Source: Arthrobacter sp. E3
GTDB taxonomy: Bacteria; Actinomycetota; Actinomycetes; Actinomycetales; Micrococcaceae
Direction of reading: 5' to 3'
Assembly: GCF_017353415.1 (NCBI RefSeq)
Contig: NZ_JAFMPX010000011.1
Coordinates: forward strand, 25,904-89,903
Length of the DNA stretch: 64,000 nt
The notes beneath the pieces were generated by a model that saw only the letters and a list, made by a program, of their open reading frames with translations, was not told where the DNA came from and did not search any database. Below are positions 21,360 through 29,875 of the stretch, piece by piece. Position numbers and translations under genes: made by a program. Within the stretch, counting starts at the first letter, position 1, and each line of letters starts with the position of its first letter.

Positions 21360-21367
21360 GTGAAACG

Positions 21368-21385
21368 CAACTCATATATCAGTTG
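21368..21385. promoter_or_regulatory. Operator-like palindrome before the YkvI gene (site B)
   Basis: CAACT-N8-AGTTG. Read on the reverse strand its core AACTGATATATGAG differs from site A at one position. It begins 9 nt after the candidate -10 box and ends about 100 nt before the ATG at 21488. Confidence 0.7.
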
Positions 21386-21487
21386 TTTGTCAGTCAGAAA
21401 TCAATGCCGATTCCATCACTTCAGGTCCGTACCGCGCTGACAGCAACCCTCCCAAAACCGAGCCCCGGCCCGAGAAAAGGACCCACC

Positions 21488-22612
21488 ATGGCAGAGACAC
21501 GCCTCGTCCGAGTTAAATCTGAACGCATGGGGAAGGCTGGCATTCTGCGAGTACTCACGTACGCTGGCGTGATCCTCGCCTTCCTGATTGGCTCCGGCTT
21601 CGCAACCGGACAGGAAATTCTTCAATACTTCACGTCCTACGGTTACTGGGGCATCTTCGGGACAGGACTGGTGGTCCTGCTGCTCATGTCCTATGTGGCA
21701 GTTGAATTCTTCACAGTTGGCCAAGCGAAGAAATTTGAGCGGCCATCGCTGATTTTTCACTACTACTGCGGCAAGCACCTCGGAACGTTCTTTGATTTCT
21801 TCTCGATTCTCTTTGTTTTCTTGAGCTTTGCCGTGATGATCTCCGGCGCCGGTGCCGTTTTTCAGGAGCACTACGGACTGTCGAAATACGTGGGTGGGAT
21901 CGGACTTGCCATTGCCGTCGGCATTACCGTGTGGTTCGGTTTGAAAAACCTGGTCGACGTCATCGGCAAGATCGGTCCGGTGATCGTCCTGATTGCGGTC
22001 TCACTGGGCATCTTGGGGATCCTCCGCAACCCTGGAGGGATCGCCGAGGGGCACTCGCTGCTGGGTGGCCTGGAGCTGACTCAAGCATCGTCAAACTGGT
22101 TCATGTCAGGACTGTCCTACGTCGGCTTCTGCATGCTGTGGCTGGCTGCTTTCCTCACCGCACTCGGAAAAACAGCGCGCAGCCGCAGGGAAGCAGCTGC
22201 TGGCGGCCTCTTGGGAGCCACCGCATTTTCGATCGCCTGCATCATCGTGGGCTTGGGTCTCCTCGCGAACATCGTCCGCGTCAACGGCACGGAAATTCCG
22301 ATGCTAGTGCTCGCAAGGGATCTTAGTCCGGTTCTCGCGGCCGGAATTTCCGTCATGATCCTCGGTGGCATCTATACGACCGCAATCCCGCTGCTGTGGA
22401 CTGTCTCTTCGCGATTCTTCGCAGACAAAACACTCCGATTCAGGTACTTGACCCTCGCACTCGCAGCCATCGGAACCCTCGTCGGATTGGTTCTGCCCTT
22501 CTCCCAGATGGTCAACATTGTCTACGTGGTCAACGGCTACGTGGGCGTGGTGCTATTGATCCTTATGCTGATCAAGACTGGTACGCGAATCATCCGGCGG
22601 CAGCGGCTCTAA
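21488..22612 (+). CDS. YkvI-type membrane protein, predicted amine/amino-acid transporter
   Basis: 374-aa integral membrane protein with about ten hydrophobic segments, resembling the Bacillus YkvI family of the APC/LeuT-like superfamily. GSGFATGQEILQYF near residue 28 interrupts the first helix as in LeuT-fold carriers. The ATG at 21488 has AAAAGGA 7 nt upstream; the in-frame start at 21383 falls inside the operator and is rejected. Family members have no established substrate that I know of. A shared operator with the glyA-sox operon suggests sarcosine, glycine betaine, dimethylglycine or a similar compound (inference). Confidence 0.85.
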   Translation: MAETRLVRVKSERMGKAGILRVLTYAGVILAFLIGSGFATGQEILQYFTSYGYWGIFGTGLVVLLLMSYVAVEFFTVGQAKKFERPSLIFHYYCGKHLGTFFDFFSILFVFLSFAVMISGAGAVFQEHYGLSKYVGGIGLAIAVGITVWFGLKNLVDVIGKIGPVIVLIAVSLGILGILRNPGGIAEGHSLLGGLELTQASSNWFMSGLSYVGFCMLWLAAFLTALGKTARSRREAAAGGLLGATAFSIACIIVGLGLLANIVRVNGTEIPMLVLARDLSPVLAAGISVMILGGIYTTAIPLLWTVSSRFFADKTLRFRYLTLALAAIGTLVGLVLPFSQMVNIVYVVNGYVGVVLLILMLIKTGTRIIRRQRL

Positions 22613-22616
22613 CGCA

Positions 22617-22649
22617 GCAACACGTGCAGCAAAACGCTGCACGTGTTGC
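22617..22649. terminator. Terminator-like hairpin after the YkvI gene
   Basis: A perfect 14-bp inverted repeat (GCAACACGTGCAGC and its complement) around a 5-nt AAAAC loop begins 5 nt after the stop codon. No T run follows. Confidence 0.7.
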
Positions 22650-23410
22650 GCGCCAGCGTGCCTGCCGCCCATCGCAATCCACGGGTACTCGCGAACTTGC
22701 CTTTAGGAGCCTGCGAACTTGTTGCCGTGTTGGAAGATTTTTGTCGATCCTGTCCAGCGCTGAGGTCTGGTCAGCGAAGACGTCTCCCTGCTCGGAAGCC
22801 GAAGCCAACTCCTACTCAAACCTTCCCGTCATCAAAACTATGGAACGGGTTCAACGCACCCTCCAAAAAACCCAGGGTTTACAGCAGTATCCGCCGTCAA
22901 CTAACCGTTGGCATGGTAGGTGAAGCCCTCCGGTGAGCAGAAGCCGCTCACCGGCAGACGGGCCGCTGGTCTTACAGGCCAGTGCCGACCGATTAGGGAC
23001 TCGTTGTCCTGCAGCCTCAGTGCACGAATCGCCTGAGCATCTTGAGCCCACTGCTACCTGCCGCCCACTATCTCAGCAGTTGCTTGTGTGCACCACGCAG
23101 GCCCGGATCAAGCCAGAGGACGCCGCGCCCACCGCCACACCGGCGGTGTCTCAGCCGGACTACCCGGCCAACGCCGTAGTCGGCGTCGCGGTGTCCTCCC
23201 CAATAGCTCGCGCACTTTTGCGCAACTGTATCGAAGCTCGATGCCCCAACGTACGTTGATAGTTTCGCACTGGATCCGCTGCCAAAACATGATCCACAGC
23301 CACGCCGTAACGCCCCGCGATCTTGCAAATCTCACGCCATGATACGGAGAGCACACGTGCCTGCCCTACTGACAGCGGCTTGGGGTTCCCCATAAATTCC
23401 AGGCCGCTGC
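22650..23410. other. Gene-poor spacer, possibly degenerate
   Basis: No reading frame here is convincing. A 9-bp inverted repeat (CCGGTGAGC) with a 7-nt loop lies at 22930-22954. On the minus strand, around 23250-23380, a short stretch reads WREICKIAGRYGVAVDHVLAA, faintly like a LysM repeat, but its frame breaks on both sides. A decayed gene is possible. Confidence 0.4.
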
Positions 23411-23419
23411 CACTAGATA

Positions 23420-23450
23420 TGCAACAGAGTTGCGTAGAGTGAAACAACTC
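23420..23450. promoter_or_regulatory. Distal copy of the MFS-promoter repeat
   Basis: TGCAACAGAGTTGCGTAGA starts at 23420 and is near-identical to TGCAACAGCGTTGCGTAAGA at 23574, 154 nt away. It contains the 5-3-5 palindrome GCAAC-AGA-GTTGC. A pair of sites at this spacing could allow looping by a regulator, perhaps the downstream IclR protein. Confidence 0.55.
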
Positions 23451-23542
23451 GAATTACTCTGACGAGTGATGCTGAGCCCACGAATATCCCACTCAGATGG
23501 AGCTTGGAATAAAAGTTATTTGCAGTCGGTATCGAAAAACCG

Positions 23543-23571
23543 TTGACAGTGACCCAGGACACACATAGTCT
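23543..23571 (+). promoter_or_regulatory. Promoter of the MFS-creatinase operon
   Basis: Consensus TTGACA at 23543-23548, 17-nt spacer, TAGTCT at 23566-23571. The predicted start site falls inside the proximal repeat, 40-50 nt before the MFS ATG. Confidence 0.6.
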
Positions 23572-23573
23572 GG

Positions 23574-23599
23574 TGCAACAGCGTTGCGTAAGACGCAAC
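23574..23599. promoter_or_regulatory. Proximal operator-like repeat at the MFS promoter
   Basis: Two overlapping palindromes: GCAAC-AGC-GTTGC, and GTTGCGT-AAG-ACGCAAC with perfect 7-bp arms. The block lies immediately downstream of the -10 box, as expected for a repressor site. The IclR gene at the end of this cluster is the nearest candidate binder. Confidence 0.65.
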
Positions 23600-23621
23600 C
23601 CCAAACTTTTTGGTGGATTCA

Positions 23622-24998
23622 ATGACAAATAGCAACCTCCCAGGTTCCGGATACTCGGCAAAGGTGCCGAATGCAGCTGGCAACTTAACCTTGAGCGGCC
23701 AGCCTCGTCCTGATGACGGCACCGGCCCCAGTAAGCAAACCCTGCGAAAAGTTGTCGGTGCCAGCTTCATCGGCAACTTTGTCGAATGGTTTGACTACGC
23801 CGTCTACGGTTACCTCGCGGTCACCATTTCCCACGTATTCTTCCCCGAAGCTGACGGGCAGACAGCCCTGCTGCTGACTTTCGGCCTTTTCGCAGTATCC
23901 TTCTTCGTCCGCCCCCTCGGTGGATTCATCTGGGGCCACATCGGAGACCGGGTCGGTCGCAAGAACGCCCTGTCGCTGTCCATCCTGATCATGTCCGCGG
24001 CAACCTTTGCCATTGCGCTGATCCCCGACTACAACATCATCGGCATCTGGGCACCCATCCTGCTGCTGATCATCCGTCTCGTGCAGGGCTTCTCCGCAGC
24101 CGGCGAGTACGCTGGCGCCTCGGCGTTCCTTGTTGAGTACGCCCCGCCGAACAAGCGCGGCCTGTACGCCGCCGTCGTGCCGGCCAGCACGGCCACCGGC
24201 CTGTTGCTGGGCTCCTTGATTGCGCTGTTGCTCTCCGTATCCCTCTCCCCCGACCAGTTGAACTCCTGGGGCTGGCGCCTGCCGTTCCTGCTGGCAGCCC
24301 CCATGGGTCTGATCGGCCGGTACATTCGCGTCAAGCTGGAGGACACCCCGGCATTCCTGGCGCTGGAACAGGAAGACGAAGCCATCAAGGCCCCCGTCCT
24401 GGCCATGTTCCGCGAACACTGGCGCACACTCTTGATCGCCGTTGGTTCAGTGGTCCTGAACGCTGTCGGCTTCTACGTGATCCTGAGCTACATGCCCACC
24501 TACCTCCATGACGTGGTGGGACTGGACGCCTCACTGTCCTTCCTGGCCACCACGGTTGCCCTTGCCACCTACATCGGCTTCATCTTCCTCACCGGTATGG
24601 CATCGGATAAGTTCGGCCGGAAGCGGGTGCTGATCACCGCATCGATCCTCTTCGTGCTGCTGACGGTTCCGGCCTTCATGCTCCTGTCCACAGGAAACTT
24701 CCTCGTCATCATCCTGGTCCAGATCCTTTTGGGCGCCATGCTGACCCTCAATGACGGCACGCTGCCCAGCTTCCTGGCTGAGCTGTTCCCCACCAAGGTC
24801 CGCTACAGCGGATTCGCCGTGAGCTTCAACCTCTCGAACGCACTCTTTGGCGGCACGGCACTCTTCGTCTCGACACTGCTGATCAATGTCACCGGTTCGC
24901 ACATCGCACCGGGCTGGTACTTGATGGGAGCCGCCGTCGTATCCCTGATCGCAGTGTCCCTCGCCAAGGAAACCTCCAAGGCACCACTTCTCACGTAA
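23622..24998 (+). CDS. MFS transporter, metabolite:H+ symporter (ProP/ShiA-like)
   Basis: About 458-aa, 12-helix symporter of the metabolite:H+ symporter family. GASFIGNFVEWFDYAVYGYLA marks helix 1 and RPLGGFIWGHIGDRVGRKNAL is the loop 2-3 motif. SDKFGRKRVLI repeats the motif in the second half. Family members carry proline, betaine, citrate, shikimate and related compounds. The ATG at 23622 is chosen (GGTGGA just upstream); TTG 23610 and GTG 23613 are in-frame alternatives. Only 66 nt precede creatinase, so creatine or a related amine is the likely cargo by context. Confidence 0.9.
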   Translation: MTNSNLPGSGYSAKVPNAAGNLTLSGQPRPDDGTGPSKQTLRKVVGASFIGNFVEWFDYAVYGYLAVTISHVFFPEADGQTALLLTFGLFAVSFFVRPLGGFIWGHIGDRVGRKNALSLSILIMSAATFAIALIPDYNIIGIWAPILLLIIRLVQGFSAAGEYAGASAFLVEYAPPNKRGLYAAVVPASTATGLLLGSLIALLLSVSLSPDQLNSWGWRLPFLLAAPMGLIGRYIRVKLEDTPAFLALEQEDEAIKAPVLAMFREHWRTLLIAVGSVVLNAVGFYVILSYMPTYLHDVVGLDASLSFLATTVALATYIGFIFLTGMASDKFGRKRVLITASILFVLLTVPAFMLLSTGNFLVIILVQILLGAMLTLNDGTLPSFLAELFPTKVRYSGFAVSFNLSNALFGGTALFVSTLLINVTGSHIAPGWYLMGAAVVSLIAVSLAKETSKAPLLT

Positions 24999-25064
24999 TA
25001 GCCGCACCATGGCATCCCAGACTTACCTCGCAATCTACATACGCAACATCATCAAGGAGCAATC

Positions 25065-26321
25065 ATGAGCATGAGCCTTCCCACCACCGCAACCAACGTC
25101 TCCGAGCTGGAGCGGTTGAAGGTGCTGCACAACGGGACGAAGGTGCCGTTGACCTTCTCCGACGCCGAACTCGAGCGCCGCATCGCCGGCCTGCGGGAAA
25201 TCATGGCAGCAAAGGACCTGGACGCCGTCGTCCTGACCAGCTACCACTCGATCAAGTACTACTCCGATTTCCTGTTCACCTACTTCGGCCGCTCCTACGC
25301 CATGGTCGTCACGGCCAACGACACCGTCACCGTCACCGCCAACATCGACGCCGGCATGCCGTGGCGCCGCAGCTACGGCGACAACATCGTGTACACGGAC
25401 TGGCGCCGCGACAACTACATCTTCGCCATCCAGGAAGCACTGCGCACCCGCGGCGTCACCGTCCGCCGCCTCGGCGTCGAAGATGACACCCTGCCCCTGG
25501 ACAACCGCAACAAGATCCAAGCAGCATTCCCCGGCGCCACACTTGTCGACGTCGCCCAGGCCGCCATGCGCCAGCGCATGATCAAGTCCGCAGAAGAAAT
25601 CGAAGTCATCAAGCACAGCGCCCGCATCGGCGACATCGGCGGCGAAGCCATCCGCAACGCCATCAAGGTCGGCATCTCCGAATACGAAGTCGCCTTGATC
25701 GGCACCGAAGCCATGGTGCACGAGATCGCCAAGACCTTCCCCGACTCCGAAATCCGCGACACCTGGGTATGGTTCCAGTCCGGCATCAACACCGACGGCG
25801 CCCACAACTGGGCCACCACCCGCAAACTGCAAGAACACGACATCCTGTCACTGAACTGCTTCCCCATGACCAGCGGCTACTACACCGCCTTGGAGCGCAC
25901 CCTGTTCCTCGGCGAGCCCGATGCCCGCTCGCTGGAGCTGTGGAACGTCAACGTTGAGGTCCACCGCCGCGGACTGGAACTCATCAAGCCCGGCGCCGTC
26001 TGCAAGGACATCGCCGCGGAACTGAATGAAATCTACGTAGACCGCGGCCTGCTCGCCAACCGCACGTTCGGCTACGGCCACTCCTTCGGCGTCCTCTCCC
26101 ACTACTACGGCCGCGAAGCCGGACTGGAACTGCGCGAGGACATCGACACCGTGCTGGAGCCGGGCATGGTGGTCTCCATGGAGCCGATGATCACTGTTCT
26201 AGACGGCCAGCCCGGCGCCGGCGGCTACCGTGAGCACGACATCCTGGTGGTCGGCGAGGACGGCGCTGAGAACATCACGAAGTTCGGGTTCGGTCCCGAA
26301 CACAACATCGTCGACGTTTAG
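25065..26321 (+). CDS. Creatinase (creatine amidinohydrolase)
   Basis: Hydrolyses creatine to sarcosine and urea. The 418-aa protein matches the full length of creatinases. It has the N-terminal creatinase domain (about 1-160; LTSYHSIKYYSDFLFTYFGR) followed by a pita-bread fold (about 170-405). The catalytic-histidine region reads SGINTDGAHNWATTR, and the metal ligands of true M24 aminopeptidases are not conserved, as in creatinase. AAGGAG lies about 7 nt before the ATG. It follows the MFS carrier and supplies sarcosine for the nearby SoxBDAG. A related M24 amidinohydrolase on another guanidino compound cannot be excluded. Confidence 0.9.
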   Translation: MSMSLPTTATNVSELERLKVLHNGTKVPLTFSDAELERRIAGLREIMAAKDLDAVVLTSYHSIKYYSDFLFTYFGRSYAMVVTANDTVTVTANIDAGMPWRRSYGDNIVYTDWRRDNYIFAIQEALRTRGVTVRRLGVEDDTLPLDNRNKIQAAFPGATLVDVAQAAMRQRMIKSAEEIEVIKHSARIGDIGGEAIRNAIKVGISEYEVALIGTEAMVHEIAKTFPDSEIRDTWVWFQSGINTDGAHNWATTRKLQEHDILSLNCFPMTSGYYTALERTLFLGEPDARSLELWNVNVEVHRRGLELIKPGAVCKDIAAELNEIYVDRGLLANRTFGYGHSFGVLSHYYGREAGLELREDIDTVLEPGMVVSMEPMITVLDGQPGAGGYREHDILVVGEDGAENITKFGFGPEHNIVDV

Positions 26322-26353
26322 CCAGCAGGTAAGTCACAGCATTTTCAAGCAAG

Positions 26354-26398
26354 GCAGATGTGCTGTGGTGGCCGGCCAGGTCGCCACAGCACATCTGC
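26354..26398 (+). terminator. Terminator-like hairpin after creatinase
   Basis: Perfect 15-bp arms (GCAGATGTGCTGTGG and its complement) enclose a 15-nt loop that itself contains GGCCGGCC. It sits 33 nt after the creatinase stop and before the IclR gene. ATTTGT follows, with no longer T run. Confidence 0.75.
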
Positions 26399-26447
26399 AT
26401 TTGTGCTTCCATGCAGAAATGTGGCGGGATAAGGAAAGATGGTTTCC

Positions 26448-27257
26448 ATGAGTATTGCAACAGTGAAGTCCGACGCCGGGAACGGCACCACCGATGCGCG
26501 CGGCACCTCTGTCATTGTGAACGCGATCGCCGTGCTGCGGTGTTTTTCCGCTGCGGAGCCACTGTTGGGCGTCACGGAGATTGCAGACCGAATTGGCATG
26601 CACAAGAGCACGGTGTCCCGACTTCTGGTCACCTTGGAGCAGGAAGAGCTGGTGGAGCGCGGCTCGGATGGACGCCGGTACAAGCTGGGGCTTGGCCTGA
26701 TCGCCATGGCGGGGCCGCTGCTGGCGGAGCTGGATGAACGGCGCGTGGCCTATCCCATTCTCCAGCGCCTGACCGAGCGCACCGCCGAGACCAGTGCCTT
26801 GATGGTGTGGAACGGCCGCGAGTCCATGTGCGTGGAACAAATCCCCAGCCCCCAGCAGGTGAAGCACACCGCACCTCTTGGTGCCCGCTACCGTGATGCG
26901 ATGAGTTCTTCGGTGCAGGTTTTCCTTTCCCTGGAATCCGAGGAACGGGTGCGTGAACTCATGGTTAATGGCACCATCCATTTTGCCGGTCTCGACGAAA
27001 CCGGCTTGGAGGCCTATTTAGTGCGGCTCGCCGATGTCGCCAAGCGTGGCTATGCCACCAACTATGGCGAGTCATCCATGGATGAGGTGGGTGTGGCCTC
27101 GGCGGTCTTCGACCACCGAGGAGAAGCGGTGGCTGCCGTCCTCATCCCGGCACCCCGGTTCCGGGTGTCCCCGGAACAGCTGCAGACATTGGGTGAGGCT
27201 GCGAAGCAGTGTGCCCACATCATCACGCTCAGGCTTGGCGGGGCACCAACCCACTGA
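26448..27257 (+). CDS. IclR family transcriptional regulator
   Basis: 269-aa regulator. The N-terminal winged HTH (about 20-85) contains GVTEIADRIGMHKSTVSRLLVTLEQEELVER; the C-terminal IclR effector-binding domain covers about 90-265. The ATG at 26448 is preferred: GGAAAG ends 9 nt upstream, while the in-frame ATG at 26439 lies too close to it. It is separated from creatinase by a strong hairpin, so it is probably transcribed on its own. It is the best candidate for binding the repeated GTTGCGT elements before the MFS gene; creatine or sarcosine as ligand is inference. Confidence 0.92.
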   Translation: MSIATVKSDAGNGTTDARGTSVIVNAIAVLRCFSAAEPLLGVTEIADRIGMHKSTVSRLLVTLEQEELVERGSDGRRYKLGLGLIAMAGPLLAELDERRVAYPILQRLTERTAETSALMVWNGRESMCVEQIPSPQQVKHTAPLGARYRDAMSSSVQVFLSLESEERVRELMVNGTIHFAGLDETGLEAYLVRLADVAKRGYATNYGESSMDEVGVASAVFDHRGEAVAAVLIPAPRFRVSPEQLQTLGEAAKQCAHIITLRLGGAPTH

Positions 27258-27303
27258 TCCTGCATCCATGGCGCAAACGAACCTGCAGGCGTAGCTTGGT
27301 GAC

Positions 27304-27906
27304 ATGACGGAACAACAGCCGTACCAGATTGAGCAAAAATTCACCGACTTTGAGGTTCGTCGTTACCCCGAACATCTTCTTGCCGAGGTCATCATCGAGG
27401 GTTCCTTCGAAGACGCCGGCAACCGCGCATTTCGGTACCTTTTTTCCTACATCGGCGGTGAGAACCGCTCAAACCGCAAGATCGCCATGACGGCACCGGT
27501 GGTGCAGGACGCTGAGTCGGAAAAAATCCAGATGACCGCTCCCGTTGTGCAGCAGGGAATGGAGGATGCCTCCGGCAGCGCCGAGACGAAAAAGTTCCGG
27601 GTTGCCTTTGTTCTGCCCGAAGGTTTCACCTTGGAGAACGCACCGCAGCCCACCAGCTCACAGGTGCAATTGCGCGTGGTTCCGGAGGCCCGGGCTGCGG
27701 TCATCAGATTCAGCGGCCGGTGGAGCACGGAGAGCTATCGGCGCCATCTTGAGAAGCTCAGAGAGGCTGTGGGGGCGGCAGGACTCACGTGCGTCGGTCC
27801 ACCAAGATTCGCCAAATTCGACCCACCGTTCAAGCCATGGTTCATGCGCCGCAACGAAATAATGCTTGACCTTTTCAACAGCTCTCCGGCCGCTTCCGGA
27901 CATTGA
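27304..27906 (+). CDS. SOUL family heme-binding protein
   Basis: 200-aa soluble protein of the SOUL/HBP family. The N terminus QKFTDFEVRRYPEHLLAEV is diagnostic. KIAMTAPVVQ and the repeated KIQMTAPVVQ form the typical strand pair, and FKPWFMRRNEIMLDL is the conserved C-terminal end. Vertebrate members bind heme or porphyrin; bacterial roles are unclear. It is convergent with the SDR gene, and nothing nearby fixes its function. Confidence 0.9.
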   Translation: MTEQQPYQIEQKFTDFEVRRYPEHLLAEVIIEGSFEDAGNRAFRYLFSYIGGENRSNRKIAMTAPVVQDAESEKIQMTAPVVQQGMEDASGSAETKKFRVAFVLPEGFTLENAPQPTSSQVQLRVVPEARAAVIRFSGRWSTESYRRHLEKLREAVGAAGLTCVGPPRFAKFDPPFKPWFMRRNEIMLDLFNSSPAASGH

Positions 27907-27929
27907 TCAGCAGCTTCGCTTCCGCACCT

Positions 27930-28619
27930 CTAGCCAAAGGCGGAAGCAGGAAGGCTTGCCTCGTTGTCCGCGATGGCTGCCGCTATCCGGTCTGCAACAG
28001 CGTCCGGATCCAAGCCTTGGGGCAGATTCGGTGGAGTTCCGGAGATGGGGCGCAAATGAAGTCCGGTTTGCGTGTGCGGGGGGCGGACATCGAGAACCCG
28101 TATTTTGTGCCGGCGCAGTTCCGCGGCCATGGCTGTGCTGAAACCGGTCAATGCAGCTTTGGTCGCCGAATATGCGGCCATACCCTTCATCGGAGTTTCT
28201 GCCACAACAGCGCTGAGGTGCACCACCACGGACCCTGGATTCAGCTGCAACAGCAAACTCCGCAACAACCGCACAGGAGCAACGAAGTTCAGCAGCAGCA
28301 GCTCATCGAACGTATCGTCGTCCAGTTCCTCCAACGGCCCGAATGCAACTACACCGGCCGCATAAATCACACCGTCAAGCCCACCACCTTCTGCCACTGC
28401 AGCAGCCACGGTAGCTGGACCACCCGGGATGCTGAGGTCAGCAGTCACAGTTGCAACAACCCCATCGCCGAGTTCTCCGGCCAGAGCAGAAAGTTTCGCC
28501 TCGTTCCGCCCTGCAAGCGTGAGGCGTGCCCCTTCCTGGACCAACCGGCGGGAGATGGCGGTCCCAAGCCCGCCCGTGGCGCCAACAACCAGCAGATGGG
28601 CATCGCGTAAGTCTGTCAT
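27930..28619 (-). CDS. Short-chain dehydrogenase/reductase
   Basis: 229-aa NAD(P)-dependent oxidoreductase of the SDR superfamily. VVGATGGLGTAISRRL is the TGxxxGxG-type nucleotide site and NFVAPVRLL carries the structural Asn. The catalytic Ser is in VVHLSAVVAETP and YSATKAAL gives YxxxK. The start MTDLRDAH at 28619 is preferred over the in-frame ATG at 28694, which lies outside the fold. An 8-bp inverted repeat at 27918-27947 overlaps the stop and may terminate both this gene and the SOUL gene. The substrate cannot be told from the sequence. Confidence 0.88.
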   Translation of the reverse strand: MTDLRDAHLLVVGATGGLGTAISRRLVQEGARLTLAGRNEAKLSALAGELGDGVVATVTADLSIPGGPATVAAAVAEGGGLDGVIYAAGVVAFGPLEELDDDTFDELLLLNFVAPVRLLRSLLLQLNPGSVVVHLSAVVAETPMKGMAAYSATKAALTGFSTAMAAELRRHKIRVLDVRPPHTQTGLHLRPISGTPPNLPQGLDPDAVADRIAAAIADNEASLPASAFG

Positions 28620-28747
28620 GGCCGAAGCGTAACAACAGGTCAAGTGTTCACACAATGGCCGGAAGTTGCCGGAGCCGGATTGAGGAGGACGCACATGGCA
28701 GCAGCGAATGATCCCGTACCGCCTAGATTTGAGCGACGAACTCCGGA

Positions 28748-29752
28748 CTACCCCTGCTTGCTCAGCGACTTCACGAACGTCAGGCTGGCCTCGGTGATTT
28801 CCTTGCGTGCGGTGTCGGGACTGATGTCCGGTTGACCATCGCCGGCTTGGGGTCCATAGTTGCCGAAGTCCGCATGCACCCCGCCTTCAATGACCGTGTA
28901 GGTGGTCTTTGCCGGCAGGTTGGCCTTCGACGCGTTGATTTTTTCAGGTGTTGCCAATCCATCGTTTGAACCGGAGATCGAGAGCACCTTTGCCGTCAGC
29001 GTGCTCATGTCAGTTGCCGGGTAGGAGGCGTACAGCATGAGCCCCACCACGCCGTCGCCGGAAGGAGCGGAGTGGGACTGGGCGTCGATCGCAGCGACGG
29101 TGCCTCCCAGCGAGTGGCCTCCAACCACCCAGCGGTCAACGGGCGGGTGCTCTGCCCGTGCCGCATTGAAGGCGCCAGTGGACAGGAAGGCGATGCCAAA
29201 TGGCTGCTTCGGTATGACCACGGTGTGGCCTGCTTCGGCCAACGGCCGCAGGAACGCGGCGTATGCGCGTGCATCGACACGGGCTCCGGGCTGGAAAAAC
29301 ACTCCGAGCTCGCTCACTGCTCCAGCTGGGCTCAAGACAATCTGCTCCGGCGTCTCGGAAACGGTGACCTTGGCGTCGGATTTCATGGCTGAGAGCGAGG
29401 GTTCAGTTGCAGTGGACGGTACAAGCCACAGCGCCATGGCCAATGCTGTGGCGAATACGGCGGCTGCAATCCACCGGAGGGCTTTGAACCTTGCTTGCGT
29501 CGCAGTTCGCCTGCCCCAGAAGCGCAGGGCAGCCACTACCCCGGCCAGGAAAATCACACTAAGCAGAACTGCATACGCGGGCTGACCGTGTATCAGCATG
29601 GCGCCTGTAAGGAAGGCTGCAACGGCTGCCACGATCACACCAACCACGGACAGGATACGCGCCGTCCAGAAGAGGGCGACGTCGGCCCGGCTGGCGGAGA
29701 GGGCATCTCCCGGCTGGCCTGCTGCAGTGTGTTTACGCTCTGGAGTGGTCAT
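28748..29752 (-). CDS. Membrane-anchored alpha/beta hydrolase
   Basis: 334-aa protein with three predicted transmembrane helices (about 29-52, 58-76, 93-111) followed by an alpha/beta-hydrolase domain outside the membrane. The nucleophile elbow GHSLG is at 212-216 (Ser214). A later Asp in SGSNDGLATPE and the His in GGVHADFGNYG complete a plausible triad. The ATG at 29752 starts the protein; the frame stays open upstream only as the antisense of the PLD gene. The substrate is unknown. It is divergent from the PLD gene with about 120 nt between. Confidence 0.85.
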   Translation of the reverse strand: MTTPERKHTAAGQPGDALSASRADVALFWTARILSVVGVIVAAVAAFLTGAMLIHGQPAYAVLLSVIFLAGVVAALRFWGRRTATQARFKALRWIAAAVFATALAMALWLVPSTATEPSLSAMKSDAKVTVSETPEQIVLSPAGAVSELGVFFQPGARVDARAYAAFLRPLAEAGHTVVIPKQPFGIAFLSTGAFNAARAEHPPVDRWVVGGHSLGGTVAAIDAQSHSAPSGDGVVGLMLYASYPATDMSTLTAKVLSISGSNDGLATPEKINASKANLPAKTTYTVIEGGVHADFGNYGPQAGDGQPDISPDTARKEITEASLTFVKSLSKQG

Positions 29753-29875
29753 TTTGCCTACTCTACCGGCGTGCTCCTGTTGAGGGTGGTTGTGCACGAT
29801 CTCCCCACACGTCCGTCGTTGTCGCCGCGCGCACCTGGTGGGCTTGCGGCTCGCTCCAGCAGTTAGACTCTGGGA

